This document shows, piece by piece, positions 8,661 through 17,271 of a DNA stretch of 64,000 nt. Position 1 is the stretch's first letter; each line of letters begins with the position of its first letter. The stretch lies in contig NZ_MWFK01000001.1 in the NCBI RefSeq assembly GCF_002078175.1, positions 186,001 through 250,000 on the forward strand, written 5' to 3'. The notes below the pieces were generated by a model. That model searched no databases and was not told where the DNA came from. It saw only the letters and a program-made list of their open reading frames with translations. The translations under genes were made by a program, and so were the position numbers. The DNA comes from Streptomyces sp. M41(2017). Lineage in GTDB: Bacteria > Actinomycetota > Actinomycetes > Streptomycetales > Streptomycetaceae.

Positions 8661-9254
8661 GTGTTCCGAAGCCGTGCGAAGGAAGAGAAGGCCCCCGCCG
8701 CCAAGGCGCAGGCCGACTCCAAAGTGACCCGTGACCCGCAGGCCCCCAAGGGCCGCCCCACTCCGAAGCGCAGTGAGGCCCAGACCCAGCGCCGCAGCGT
8801 CGCCACGACGCCGACGACGCGCAAGGAGGCGGCCAAGCGCCAGCGCGACGACCGTCGCACCCAGATGGAGCGCCAGCGCCAGGCGCTGGCGAGCGGCGAC
8901 GAGCGCTACCTCCCCGTGCGCGACAAGGGCCCAGTGCGCCGCTTCGCGCGTGACTTCGTGGACTCGCGGTTCTGTGTCGCCGAGTTCTTCCTGCCCATGG
9001 CCGTGGTCATCCTCGTCATGAGCATGCTGCGCGTCGGCGCGCTGCAGAACATCGCCCTGCTGCTGTGGCTGGTCGTCATCGTCCTGATCGTGCTCGACTC
9101 GATCGGCATCGCGATCCGCATGCGCAAGCAGCTCGCCCAGCGCTTCCCCGGCCAGCCCACCAAGGGCGCGGTCCGCTACGCGCTGATGCGCACCCTCCAG
9201 ATGCGTCGACTCCGGCTGCCGAAGCCGCAGGTCAAGCGCGGAGAGCGGCCCTGA
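8661..9254 (+). CDS. DUF3043 membrane protein
   Basis: Conserved actinobacterial protein of unknown function, 197 residues. The N-terminal 80 residues are charged and basic (KGRPTPKRSEAQ, then many Arg/Lys/Gln). The RFARDFVDSRF segment leads to two transmembrane helices (about residues 107-125 and 130-150), and the C-terminus is basic. GTG at 8661 (VFRSRAKEEK) is chosen because family members begin this way and a -10-like hexamer lies just upstream. An ATG at 8631 would add ten residues. A methyltransferase gene overlaps its stop codon. Confidence 0.85.
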   Translation: MFRSRAKEEKAPAAKAQADSKVTRDPQAPKGRPTPKRSEAQTQRRSVATTPTTRKEAAKRQRDDRRTQMERQRQALASGDERYLPVRDKGPVRRFARDFVDSRFCVAEFFLPMAVVILVMSMLRVGALQNIALLLWLVVIVLIVLDSIGIAIRMRKQLAQRFPGQPTKGAVRYALMRTLQMRRLRLPKPQVKRGERP

Positions 9255-10039
9255 GCGCGACATCCTTCTCCGGGGGCGCGGCGGATGCCTGGCTGAGCAA
9301 GCTGGGCGGTCTGCGTGATGTCGTACGGCAGGAGCTGGTGGCCCGGCAGCTCGACGAGCAGATAGCCGGGCGCTACCCGGTGGGGCAGCGGCTTCGGGTG
9401 CTGGACGTCGGGATGGGCCAGGGCACGCAGGCCCTGCGGCTCGCCCGGGCCGGCCACCAGGTGACCGGCCTCGAACAGGACGCGACGATGCTGTCCGTGG
9501 CCCGGGAGGCGCTCGCCGCCGAGCCCGAGGGCATCCGGAGCCGGGTGCGGCTCGTCGAGGGCGACGGGCGCGAGAATGGGGTGCACTTCCTGCCGGGCAG
9601 TTTCGACGTGGTGCTCTGCCACGGCGTCCTGATGTACGTCCAGGAGCCGGACGCGCTCCTCGCGGGTCTCGCGCGGATGCTGGCCCCGGGCGGGCTGCTC
9701 TCGCTGCTGGTGCGCAACGCGGACGCGCTGGCCATGCGGCCCGGTCTGCACGGCGACTGGGCGGCGACGCTGTCCGCCTTCGACACGACGGCCTACACGA
9801 ACCGGCTCGGGCTCGACGTCCGCGCCGACCGGCTCTCGACGCTGACCGGCACGCTCGCCGGGATCGGGGCACCGCTGCACGCCTGGTACGGGGTGCGGGT
9901 CTTCACGGACACCGCGGCCGACGGCGCGGCCGTTCCCCCGGACGTGGAGACGCTGCTGGCCGCCGAGGAGCGGGCCGGGCGCACCGATCCCTACCGCCGC
10001 GTGGCGGCGCTGCTGCACCTCTGCGGCGTGCGGGGCTGA
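9251..10039 (+). CDS. SAM-dependent methyltransferase (class I)
   Basis: Soluble Rossmann-fold methyltransferase of about 262 residues. Motif I reads VLDVGMGQGTQAL, followed by an acidic residue in TGLEQD, an EGDGRE segment (motif II) and FDVVLCHGVLMYV (motif IV). The start is uncertain: no ATG or GTG with a ribosome-binding site is near, and CTG at 9251, overlapping the previous stop as CTGA, is the best candidate by coupling and by similarity to the family start (SFSGGAADAWLSKLGGLRD). The substrate is unknown. It resembles the CmoA/UbiE-like group annotated in many streptomycetes as methyltransferase domain proteins. Confidence 0.8.
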   Translation: MSATSFSGGAADAWLSKLGGLRDVVRQELVARQLDEQIAGRYPVGQRLRVLDVGMGQGTQALRLARAGHQVTGLEQDATMLSVAREALAAEPEGIRSRVRLVEGDGRENGVHFLPGSFDVVLCHGVLMYVQEPDALLAGLARMLAPGGLLSLLVRNADALAMRPGLHGDWAATLSAFDTTAYTNRLGLDVRADRLSTLTGTLAGIGAPLHAWYGVRVFTDTAADGAAVPPDVETLLAAEERAGRTDPYRRVAALLHLCGVRG

Positions 10040-10132
10040 CCGTCCGGCCGGTTGCGGGGACCGCGGGGGCCGTCGACCCGTTCGGGTGAGCACCGGAGGC
10101 AGTGCCGCCCGACGGAAAGCGACACTTCGGGC

Positions 10133-11233
10133 ATGGATGCCTCCCGTGCCCTCGCCCGCGCCCGTGTTCATCCCCTGCGCCTGCGGGCGTCCCTGGCCCT
10201 GCTGGCCGGCGCGGCCGTGCTGGTGTCCGGCTGCTCGGCCGACGGCGCGGCTTCCGGCTCCGGCCGAGAGGAGGCCGCGACCACCACCCGGGCGGCGGTG
10301 CCCGCGGCGGCCGACGACCTCCAGGACGACTACCTGAAGGTGATCAAGAACGTTCTGCCGTCGGTGGTGCAGATCCAGGCGAGCGGCGCGCTCGGCTCGG
10401 GCGTCGTGTACGACGACTCGGGGCGCATCGTCACCAACGCGCACGTGGTCGGGGACGAGAAGAAGTTCAAGGTCACGACGGCCAGCGACGAGGGCGAGCT
10501 GACGGCGAGCCTGGTCTACGCGTACCCGGAGCAGGATCTCGCGGTCATCAAGCTGGACAAGCCTCCGCGGGGACTGAGGGCCGCGGTCTTCGGGGACTCC
10601 TCGAAGGTGCAGGTCGGGCACATCGTGCTCGCGATGGGGTCCCCGCTCGGGCTGTCGTCCAGCGTGACCCAGGGCATCGTGTCGGCGACCGGACGCACCG
10701 TCAGCGAGAGCGGTTCCGGGGGCGGTACGGGCGCGACGATCGCCAACATGGTGCAGACCTCGGCGGCGATCAACCCCGGCAACAGCGGGGGCGCGCTGGT
10801 GAACCTCGACGGCCAGGTCATCGGCATCCCGACCCTCGCCGCCACCGACCCCGACCTCGGCAACAGCGCGGCGCCCGGGATCGGCTTCGCGATCCCCGCG
10901 TCCATGGTGAAGACGGTCGCGGACCAGATCATCAAGGACGGCCGTGTCACCGACTCGGGGCGGGCCGCGCTCGGCATCACCGGGCGGACCGTGGTGGACG
11001 CCTCCTCGCAGCCCGCGGGCGTCGCCGTGGCGCAGGTGAAGAGCGGGGGCGCGGCCGACAAGGCCGGGATCGAACCGGGTGACGTCATCGTGGGCCTCGA
11101 CGACACGGCGGTCACGAGCATCACCTCGCTCTCCGAGGCGCTCGCCGCGGAGAAGCCGGGCGACAGGGCCAAGGTGACGTTCACCCGCGGCGGGAACCGC
11201 AGGACGGTGGAGGTGACGCTGGGTGAGATCTAG
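10133..11233 (+). CDS. HtrA/DegP-like trypsin-PDZ serine protease lipoprotein
   Basis: Extracytoplasmic protein-quality protease, 366 residues. A basic N-terminus and hydrophobic stretch (residues 18-31) end in the lipobox LVSGC with Cys34, so the mature protein is probably anchored to the outer face of the membrane. The trypsin domain has the triad His104 (TNAHVV), Asp135 (PEQDLAV) and Ser218 (NPGNSGG), and a PDZ domain follows from about 280 (GDVIVGLDDTAV). The start at 10133 has no clear ribosome-binding site; GACACT 6 nt before it could be a -10 of a leaderless message. It ends at a strong hairpin shared with the next convergent gene. Confidence 0.93.
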   Translation: MDASRALARARVHPLRLRASLALLAGAAVLVSGCSADGAASGSGREEAATTTRAAVPAAADDLQDDYLKVIKNVLPSVVQIQASGALGSGVVYDDSGRIVTNAHVVGDEKKFKVTTASDEGELTASLVYAYPEQDLAVIKLDKPPRGLRAAVFGDSSKVQVGHIVLAMGSPLGLSSSVTQGIVSATGRTVSESGSGGGTGATIANMVQTSAAINPGNSGGALVNLDGQVIGIPTLAATDPDLGNSAAPGIGFAIPASMVKTVADQIIKDGRVTDSGRAALGITGRTVVDASSQPAGVAVAQVKSGGAADKAGIEPGDVIVGLDDTAVTSITSLSEALAAEKPGDRAKVTFTRGGNRRTVEVTLGEI

Positions 11234-11310
11234 CGAGGTGGCCGTCCGGCGGCCCCCGGGAGGTGGCCCGGGCGGGCGGTCTCCGGGACGTGGCCCCGGC
11301 GGGCGCGCGG

Positions 11311-11335
11311 GTTGCCGGGGCGGGGCCCCGGCAAC
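11311..11335. terminator. Hairpin between convergent genes
   Basis: A 10-bp perfect stem (GTTGCCGGGG pairing with its complement) with a 5-nt loop lies between the protease stop at 11233 and the stop of the small gene at 11346. Confidence 0.7.
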
Positions 11336-11345
11336 CCCGGCCGGC

Positions 11346-11558
11346 CTACTCCGGTTCTGCGTGCAGACTCATCGGACCGTAGATCTTCGTGCTGTCCTCG
11401 AAGAGGAACACCTGGTCCGCGCCGCCCGCCAGCAGGTCCTTCCACACCTCGCCGATCCAGGACTCGGCGTCGCCCTGCGTGGTGAACTCCTCGGGCTGCA
11501 CCGCGGGTTGGACCTCTGTCCCGTCGGACTTCTCGAACCGCCACGTCCATGCCGCCAT
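11346..11558 (-). CDS. Small conserved hypothetical protein
   Basis: Protein of 70 residues starting MAAWTWRFEKSDGTEV, with many aromatic and acidic residues and no signal or membrane segment. Its reality is supported by a good GGAGG ribosome-binding site 6 nt before ATG 11558 and by typical codon use. The sequence (ESWIGEVWKDLLAGGADQVFLFEDS) looks like a single small alpha/beta domain. I recognise it as a type of protein common in Streptomyces but know no function. It is convergent with the protease gene and divergent from the MBL-CobU gene. Confidence 0.75.
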   Translation of the reverse strand: MAAWTWRFEKSDGTEVQPAVQPEEFTTQGDAESWIGEVWKDLLAGGADQVFLFEDSTKIYGPMSLHAEPE

Positions 11559-11671
11559 GTACGCCTCCAGGGTGTGAGCACACTGCACAGCGCGAGCCGG
11601 ACAAGATCCGGCTCCCGTCCGAAGCCTAGCCGGACGCGCAAGACCTGCGGGGACACGGAAAAATCATCGGC

Positions 11672-12871
11672 GTGGAACTGACTCTGCTCGGCACCGGTGC
11701 CCCCGCGGGCCTGCCCCGCCCCGACTGTCCCTGCGCGGCCTGCGCGTCCGCGCTCGGTGAGAGGGCGCGGGCGGCGACCGCGCTGCTCGTCGACGGGACG
11801 CTGCTGCTCGACCTGACGCCCGGCGCCGCGTTCGCGGCGGCGCGCGCCGGACGGTCGCTGGGAGGCGTCCGGCAGGTGCTGCTCTCGCATCCGCACGACG
11901 GACCCGCCGTGGAGGTGCCGGCCGGGCTGCCGCAGCCCGGCCGGGTGCCGGACGGGCGGGAGTTGGCGCTGCTGACCGGCCACCGGGTGCGGGCGGTGCC
12001 GATGGACGCGCCGGGCACGGGCTACGCGGTGACGGGGCCGGACGGGCTGCGGCTGCTGTACCTGCCGCCGGGCGGAGCGCCGGCGGGCCTGGACGAGAAC
12101 GGCGACACGTACGCGATGGTGCTCGCCGACGTGGTGGGCCGGCCGGACGCGCTGGCGAAGCTGCGCGCGGCCGGCGCGGTCGGCCCGACCACGGACGTGA
12201 TCGCGGTGCACCTCGACCACGACGTGCCGCCCGGGCCCGAACTGCGGCGGCGGCTCGCGGCGGCGGGCGCGCGGGCGGTGCCCGACGGGACGACGCTCGA
12301 CGTGGGCGTCTACGAGGACGTGCCGGACGTGCCGCGCAGGACGCTGGTGCTCGGCGGCGCCCGGTCGGGCAAGTCGCTGGAGGCGGAGCGGCGCCTGGAG
12401 GCGTTCCCGGGCGTGCTGTACGTCGCCACCGGGGGCACCCGCGGCGGGGACTCCGAGTGGGCGTCGCGCGTCAGCGCCCACCGTGAGCGGCGGCCCGGCT
12501 CCTGGCGGACCGTCGAGACCTGCGACCTGGTCCCGCTCCTCGCGGAGGACGGCCCGCCGCTGCTCGTCGACTGCCTCTCCCTGTGGCTGACCGACGCCAT
12601 GGACGAGGTGAACGCGTGGGACGACGCCGAGTGGTCCGGCGGCGGCGAACGCGCCCTGCGTGCCCGCACGCGGGAACTGGTCGCCGCGGTCCGCGCCACC
12701 CGCCGCACGCTCGTCGCCGTCTCGAACGAGGTCGGCTCGGGCATCGTCCCGGCCACCGCGTCCGGGCGCCGCTACCGCGACGAACTGGGGCGCCTGAACG
12801 CGCAGTTCGCCGACGAGTGCGAGCACGTCCTGCTGCTGGTGGCGGGGCAGGCGGTGCGGCTGCGGGGCTGA
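11672..12871 (+). CDS. cobU: MBL-fold/CobU fusion: adenosylcobinamide kinase/guanylyltransferase
   Basis: The C-terminal 178 residues (222-399) are CobU, which phosphorylates adenosylcobinamide and transfers GMP to give adenosylcobinamide-GDP. They have a P-loop GGARSGKS at 228-235, the guanylation-site histidine equivalent His270 and VDCLSLWLTD and VSNEVGSG motifs. The N-terminal 215 residues resemble a metallo-beta-lactamase fold (LLGTGAPAGLPRPDCPC, then SHPHDG at 72-77). The usual HxHxDH metal motif is degraded to HxHDG, so this half may be structural. GTG 11672 has no clear ribosome-binding site. It works with cobT and cobS in this window to finish vitamin B12. Confidence 0.92.
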   Translation: MELTLLGTGAPAGLPRPDCPCAACASALGERARAATALLVDGTLLLDLTPGAAFAAARAGRSLGGVRQVLLSHPHDGPAVEVPAGLPQPGRVPDGRELALLTGHRVRAVPMDAPGTGYAVTGPDGLRLLYLPPGGAPAGLDENGDTYAMVLADVVGRPDALAKLRAAGAVGPTTDVIAVHLDHDVPPGPELRRRLAAAGARAVPDGTTLDVGVYEDVPDVPRRTLVLGGARSGKSLEAERRLEAFPGVLYVATGGTRGGDSEWASRVSAHRERRPGSWRTVETCDLVPLLAEDGPPLLVDCLSLWLTDAMDEVNAWDDAEWSGGGERALRARTRELVAAVRATRRTLVAVSNEVGSGIVPATASGRRYRDELGRLNAQFADECEHVLLLVAGQAVRLRG

Positions 12872-12903
12872 GGCGGAGGGTGCGTGGCTCTCGCCGCACC
12901 GCC

Positions 12904-12945
12904 CGCGTCTCAGAGCTCGCGTCTCAGGGCTCGCGTCTCAGGGCT
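12904..12945. repeat. Three 14-bp tandem repeats
   Basis: Three units CGCGTCTCAG(A/G)GCT at 12904-12917, 12918-12931 and 12932-12945 run into the last codons of the methyltransferase on the minus strand, so each unit carries a copy of its stop codon context. Confidence 0.85.
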
Positions 12946-14005
12946 CCCGGCGGGCGACGACGCGGTACGCGTTCGAGAAGCGGGTGCGGCGCAGGAGGGG
13001 GGCCATCAGACGGTCGAGCGCCGCGGTGGAGGCGAGGAGCGGGGCGGACGCCCGGGTCAGGCCCGTCCGGAGCCTGCGCTGGAGGGGTGTCGGGGGCGCG
13101 GGGCACCAGGGGGCGTCGAGGCCGGGCAGGGCGCGGCCGAGGGCGAGCGCGACGGCGCCGGCGAGGTCGTAGGGGACGTGCGGCTCCCGGCGGTCCGTCA
13201 CGACGATCGCGCAGCCGAGGGACTCCAGTTCGCCGAGCAGGTTGGGCAGCGGCATGAGGTGGAGATGGCGCGGCTGGCCGTACGCGACCCACCACTTGCC
13301 GAGCAGCGGGCCGAACGCGCTGTCCGGGTCGGGGACCTCGACGAGGAGGTGACCGCCGGGGCGGAGCACCTCCAGGGCGGCGCGCAGTTCCTCGCGGGGG
13401 TCGGGGGTGTGCTCCAGATGGTGGAACATGCTCACGACGTCGTACCGGCCGCGCAGCCGCTCGGCGATCCGCGGGTCGGTGAGCCGGCCGACGTGGGCCT
13501 CCTCCACCCGCCCGGCGGCGCGCGCCTGCTCGACGCGCCGTGACGCGTCGAGCCCGTCGAAGGCGGTGTACGGCAGGACCTCCCGGGCCGCCTCCGGGAA
13601 GTGTCCGAGCCCGGTGCCGACGTCGAGCCAGCTCTCCGGCTCGGGGAAGGGCAGCATGGCGCGGGCGGCGGCGCGGTGGCGCCGGGTGCCGCCGCGGGCG
13701 CCGAGCAACCGGTCGGCGAGGCCCTCGTGCGCCTCCTCCCGGCCGTCCCGGCGGTAGAAGGCGAGCCCCTCGGCGCTGAGCCGGGGATTCTGGAAGGCGT
13801 GGGCGCAGTCCCCGCATTCGTCGACGACGAACGTCCCCGGCTTGCGCTGCCGCAGGTCGGGCGTCCGCAGCCGGGTGCGCAGGCGCCGCGAGCCGCACCA
13901 GGGGCAGTCGGCGCGCCGCGCTTCGTGGAACCGCTCGGTGCCCTGGGCGAGTTCGGCGGCGTAGGCGGCCCGGCGTTCGGCGGTCGGCAACGAGGTGGGG
14001 GGCAT
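12938..14005 (-). CDS. Class I methyltransferase with N-terminal zinc-ribbon
   Basis: Protein of 355 residues. Residues 30-70 hold two Cys pairs (CPWCGS and CGDCAH) that form a likely zinc ribbon, typical of the methyltransferases of the Methyltransf_23 type used in sugar or natural-product modification. The SAM-binding core reads SWLDVGTGLGHFPEAA, then FDGLDAS, and later YDVVSMFHHLEHTPDP with GGHLLVEVPDPDS. AGGAGCG before ATG 14005 supports the start. It lies between cobU and cobT on the opposite strand and is not a known cobalamin gene. The C-terminus is basic and does not look membrane-spanning. Confidence 0.88.
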   Translation of the reverse strand: MPPTSLPTAERRAAYAAELAQGTERFHEARRADCPWCGSRRLRTRLRTPDLRQRKPGTFVVDECGDCAHAFQNPRLSAEGLAFYRRDGREEAHEGLADRLLGARGGTRRHRAAARAMLPFPEPESWLDVGTGLGHFPEAAREVLPYTAFDGLDASRRVEQARAAGRVEEAHVGRLTDPRIAERLRGRYDVVSMFHHLEHTPDPREELRAALEVLRPGGHLLVEVPDPDSAFGPLLGKWWVAYGQPRHLHLMPLPNLLGELESLGCAIVVTDRREPHVPYDLAGAVALALGRALPGLDAPWCPAPPTPLQRRLRTGLTRASAPLLASTAALDRLMAPLLRRTRFSNAYRVVARREP

Positions 14006-14114
14006 GGGCGCTCCTGTCGGGGACGAGCCGTACGACAATCCGACACAAACGGTACGTATGCGAGCGCGATCCGGAGCGCAACGACGTGGCGCGGACGTGT
14101 TCGATCGAGGCCGG

Positions 14115-14120
14115 TACTGT
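14115..14120 (+). promoter_or_regulatory. -10 hexamer TACTGT, leaderless cobT
   Basis: TACTGT ends 7 nt before ATG at 14128 with no ribosome-binding site between them. Confidence 0.45.
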
Positions 14121-14127
14121 TCGGCGA

Positions 14128-15288
14128 ATGAGCTCGCTTAATCTCGACGACTTCACCGATCTGATCGAGCGCCCCGACGGAGGCGTACGCCGTGACGCCG
14201 AGGCGCGGCGGGAGCGGCAGATCGTCCCGCCCGGCGCCCTGGGCCGCCTCGACGACCTGGGTGAGTGGCTGGCGGCCGCGCAGTCCGCGGTGCCGGTGCG
14301 GCCGATCGAGCATCCGCGTGTCGTGCTGTTCGCGGGTGACCACGGGATCGCCGCCCTGGGCGTGTCGGCACGCCCCGCGGGCACCGCCTCCGCGCTGGTC
14401 CGGTCGGTCCTGGAGGGCGCGAGCCCCGCCGCGGTGCTGGCCCGTCGGCTCGGCGTGCCCGTGCGGGTGATCGACATGGCACTGGAGGGCGACCCCGAGG
14501 GGCTGCCCGCCGAGGTCGTGCGGCACCGGATCCGCAGCGGCTCGGGCCGGATCGACGTCGAGGACGCGATGACCCTGGAGGAGGCCGAGGCCGCCTTCCG
14601 TGCCGGGGTCGCCCTCGCGGACGAGGAGGCGGACTCCGGTACGGACCTGGTGGTGCTCGGGGACATCAGCGTCGGCGGGACCACCGCGGCGGCCGTGCTG
14701 GTCGCGGCGCTGTGCGGAACGGACGCGTCGGTCGTGACCGGCCGGGGCGGCGAGGCCATCGACGACCTGACGTGGATGCGCAAGTGCGCCGCCGTACGGG
14801 ACGCGCTGCGGCGCGCCCGGCCGGTGCTCGGCGACCAGCTGCAGCTGCTCGCGACCGTGGGCGGTGCCGACCTGGCGGCGATGACCGGGTTCCTGCTGCA
14901 GAGCGCGGCACGGAAGATGCCGGTCATCCTCGACGGGGTCGTGTCGGCCGCGTGCGCGCTGGTCGGACAGCGGGTCGCGTTCCGCGCCCCCGACTGGTGG
15001 CTGGCCGGGCAGAACAGCGGGGAGCCGGCACAGGCGAAGGCGCTGGACCGGATGGCCCTCGAACCGCTGCTCGACCACGGGGTGACGGTGGGCGAGGGTG
15101 CGGGCGCGCTGCTGGCACTGCCGCTGGTGCAGGCCGCGGCGGGGCTCGCGGCGGACCTTCCGGAGGCCCCCTCCCCCACGGCCGAGGCGGAATCCGGGAC
15201 CAAGCCCGACCCCGAGTCGGATGCGGAGCCGCAGTCGCAGTCGGGCCCCGCCTCCGAGCCGGCCCCCGGACCGGGCACCGACTCCTGA
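14128..15288 (+). CDS. cobT: Nicotinate-nucleotide:dimethylbenzimidazole phosphoribosyltransferase CobT
   Basis: Makes alpha-ribazole phosphate, the lower-ligand nucleotide of cobalamin. The 386-residue protein has LFAGDHGIAALGVS, GDISVGGTTAAAV and the C-terminal VGEGAGALLALPLVQAA with catalytic Glu323. Residues 346-386 form an extra acidic, Pro/Ser/Glu-rich tail not needed for the fold. ATG 14128 is chosen because a TACTGT hexamer ends 7 nt before it; GTG at 14086 is in frame but would lie upstream of that promoter. Together with cobU (11672) and cobS (18738) it completes nucleotide-loop assembly. A hairpin follows at 15310. Confidence 0.95.
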   Translation: MSSLNLDDFTDLIERPDGGVRRDAEARRERQIVPPGALGRLDDLGEWLAAAQSAVPVRPIEHPRVVLFAGDHGIAALGVSARPAGTASALVRSVLEGASPAAVLARRLGVPVRVIDMALEGDPEGLPAEVVRHRIRSGSGRIDVEDAMTLEEAEAAFRAGVALADEEADSGTDLVVLGDISVGGTTAAAVLVAALCGTDASVVTGRGGEAIDDLTWMRKCAAVRDALRRARPVLGDQLQLLATVGGADLAAMTGFLLQSAARKMPVILDGVVSAACALVGQRVAFRAPDWWLAGQNSGEPAQAKALDRMALEPLLDHGVTVGEGAGALLALPLVQAAAGLAADLPEAPSPTAEAESGTKPDPESDAEPQSQSGPASEPAPGPGTDS

Positions 15289-15309
15289 CCCAGGACCCCA
15301 CGGACCCCA

Positions 15310-15345
15310 CCGGCCCCTGACGACGAGCCCGTCGCCGGGGGCCGG
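15310..15345 (+). terminator. Terminator hairpin after cobT
   Basis: Two 16-nt arms (15310-15325 and 15330-15345) pair at 15 of 16 positions around a 4-nt loop, 21 nt after the cobT stop codon. Confidence 0.7.
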
Positions 15346-15417
15346 TCCTCGTTCGCCACGCGGGTCCACGGCGCATCGCGCGTCCCGTCCCTCCCCCGTA
15401 CCGGCGACCTCGCGCCA

Positions 15418-15423
15418 TATCAT
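15418..15423 (+). promoter_or_regulatory. -10 hexamer TATCAT, leaderless MprF-like gene
   Basis: TATCAT ends 8 nt before ATG 15432; no ribosome-binding site is visible. Confidence 0.4.
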
Positions 15424-15431
15424 CGCGCTTC

Positions 15432-17228
15432 ATGGGAGATGCCCGAATTGTCGTAGATCAGGAACGGGCGTCGGCCCGCCGGAGCGACGGGGACCGGCGG
15501 TCCACGGCCGCCTCGCGGCGGGCCGCGTCCTTCGCCGTCTGGTATCTGCGCGCGGTCACGTTCATCAACTTTCTGAGCGCCGCGTGGGTCTCGCTCGGTC
15601 AGGACGTACGACGGCACAACACGGAGAACTACTTCACGCCCTACCTGCTGACCGCGGGTTTCGCGTCCGGCGTGTTCACCATGTTCCTGGCCATCACGAT
15701 GCGGCGCCGCAAGCGGGCCGCGTGGATCCTCAACTCCGTGCTCAGCGGCCTGTTCCTGCTGCTCTTCTCGGTCGCGATGGCCTTCCCGGAGATCCGCCAG
15801 TACGCGCAGAACTGGGTCTCCCTCGCGTTGACGGCGGGCTTCGTGGGCGCGCTGGCCGTCGGCCGCCGGGAGTTCTACGCCAAGGGCGACCGGTCGAACC
15901 CGAGGCTCGCCGCGGTCGTCGGGGTGGGCGGCCTGCTGGTCACCTCGCTCCTCGCGGCGCTGCTGGTCACGGTCACCAACACCGCGGGGGACGCGCGGCG
16001 TTCGACCTTCCTGGACCGCTGGCGCTACGGCACCCTGCGGCTCGTGTCGGTCGCCGCGGACGACTCCCACTATCCCGGCATCGCGCCGCCCAACTGGGTC
16101 AACGTCACCGTCAACGTCCTCAGCACCCTGCTGGTCCTCGCCGTCCTCTACGCCGCGTTCCGCTCCCGGCGCGCCGTCGACCCGTTCACGGAGGAGGACG
16201 AGAAGCACCTGCGGGTCCTGCTCGAACGCAACGGCGACCGGGACTCCCTCGGCTACTTCGCGCTGCGCCGGGAGAAGAGCGTGGTCTGGTCGCCGACCGG
16301 CAAGGCGGCGGTGGCGTACCGCGTGGTGGGCGGGGTCTCGCTGGCCAGCGGCGACCCGCTCGGCGACCCCGAGGCCTGGCCGGGCGCCATCGAGCCCTGG
16401 CTCGCCGAGGCCCGGGAGCACGGCTGGATCCCGGCGGTGATGGGCGCGAGCGAGGAGGCCGGCACGATCTACGCCCGGCACGGCCTCGACGCGCTGGAAC
16501 TGGGGGACGAAGCCCTGGTCGAGACCGCCGAGTTCACGCTCGAAGGACGTGCGATGCGCACCGTGCGGCAGGCGTACAACCGGGTCAGGCGGGCCGGGTA
16601 CCGGGTGCGCATCCGGCGGCACGAGGAGATCCCGGCCGACGAGATGGCGTATCTGCTGCGGCGCGCGGACGACTGGCGCGACGGGGCCACCGAGCGCGGC
16701 TTCAGCATGGCGCTCGGCCGGCTCGGCGATCCGGACGACGGGCGCTGCGTGATGCTCGAATGCACCGACGGCGAGGGCGTGTTGCGGGCGGTGCTGTCCT
16801 TCGTCCCGTGGGGGCCGAACGGGTTGTCCCTGGACCTGATGCGGCGCGACCGCGGCTCCGAGAACGGGCTGATGGAGTTCATGGTGATCGAACTCCTGCG
16901 GCGCGCCCGGGAGATCGGGATCACTCAGGTCTCGCTGAACTTCGCCATGTTCCGGTCGGTCTTCGAACGGGGCGCGCGCCTCGGCGCCGGGCCGGTGCTG
17001 CGGCTGTGGCGCTCGCTGCTCAGCTTCTTCTCCCGCTGGTGGCAGATCGAGTCGCTGTACCGCGCCAACGCCAAGTACCGGCCCATCTGGGAGCCGAGGT
17101 TCCTGCTCTTCGAGAAGAGCGCGGACCTGCTGCGCATCGGTGTCGCGTCCGCGCGGGCCGAGGGCTTCCTGGAGGCGCCGGGCCTGCCGAAGTGGCTGCA
17201 CCGCAAGCATTTGGAGTCGCACAGATGA
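15432..17228 (+). CDS. MprF-like protein with phosphatidylglycerol lysyltransferase (DUF2156) domain
   Basis: Membrane protein of 598 residues. The N-terminal 260 residues contain about five to six hydrophobic helices (for example TFINFLSAAWVSLG, AAWILNSVLSGLFLLLFSVAMAF, LLVTSLLAALLVTV, VNVTVNVLSTLLVLAVLYAAF). The C-terminal 320 residues form the GNAT-like DUF2156 domain with GGVSLASGDPLGDP and SLDLMRRD. In the family this domain transfers an aminoacyl group from tRNA to phosphatidylglycerol and changes surface charge. The flippase half is shorter than in Staphylococcus MprF, so this is a reduced relative. The rhomboid-like gene follows after 43 nt and is probably co-transcribed. Confidence 0.85.
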   Translation: MGDARIVVDQERASARRSDGDRRSTAASRRAASFAVWYLRAVTFINFLSAAWVSLGQDVRRHNTENYFTPYLLTAGFASGVFTMFLAITMRRRKRAAWILNSVLSGLFLLLFSVAMAFPEIRQYAQNWVSLALTAGFVGALAVGRREFYAKGDRSNPRLAAVVGVGGLLVTSLLAALLVTVTNTAGDARRSTFLDRWRYGTLRLVSVAADDSHYPGIAPPNWVNVTVNVLSTLLVLAVLYAAFRSRRAVDPFTEEDEKHLRVLLERNGDRDSLGYFALRREKSVVWSPTGKAAVAYRVVGGVSLASGDPLGDPEAWPGAIEPWLAEAREHGWIPAVMGASEEAGTIYARHGLDALELGDEALVETAEFTLEGRAMRTVRQAYNRVRRAGYRVRIRRHEEIPADEMAYLLRRADDWRDGATERGFSMALGRLGDPDDGRCVMLECTDGEGVLRAVLSFVPWGPNGLSLDLMRRDRGSENGLMEFMVIELLRRAREIGITQVSLNFAMFRSVFERGARLGAGPVLRLWRSLLSFFSRWWQIESLYRANAKYRPIWEPRFLLFEKSADLLRIGVASARAEGFLEAPGLPKWLHRKHLESHR

Positions 17229-17271
17229 GACGGACGGGAACCGGCGCGGGGCGAGCCGCGGGAACCCGCGG

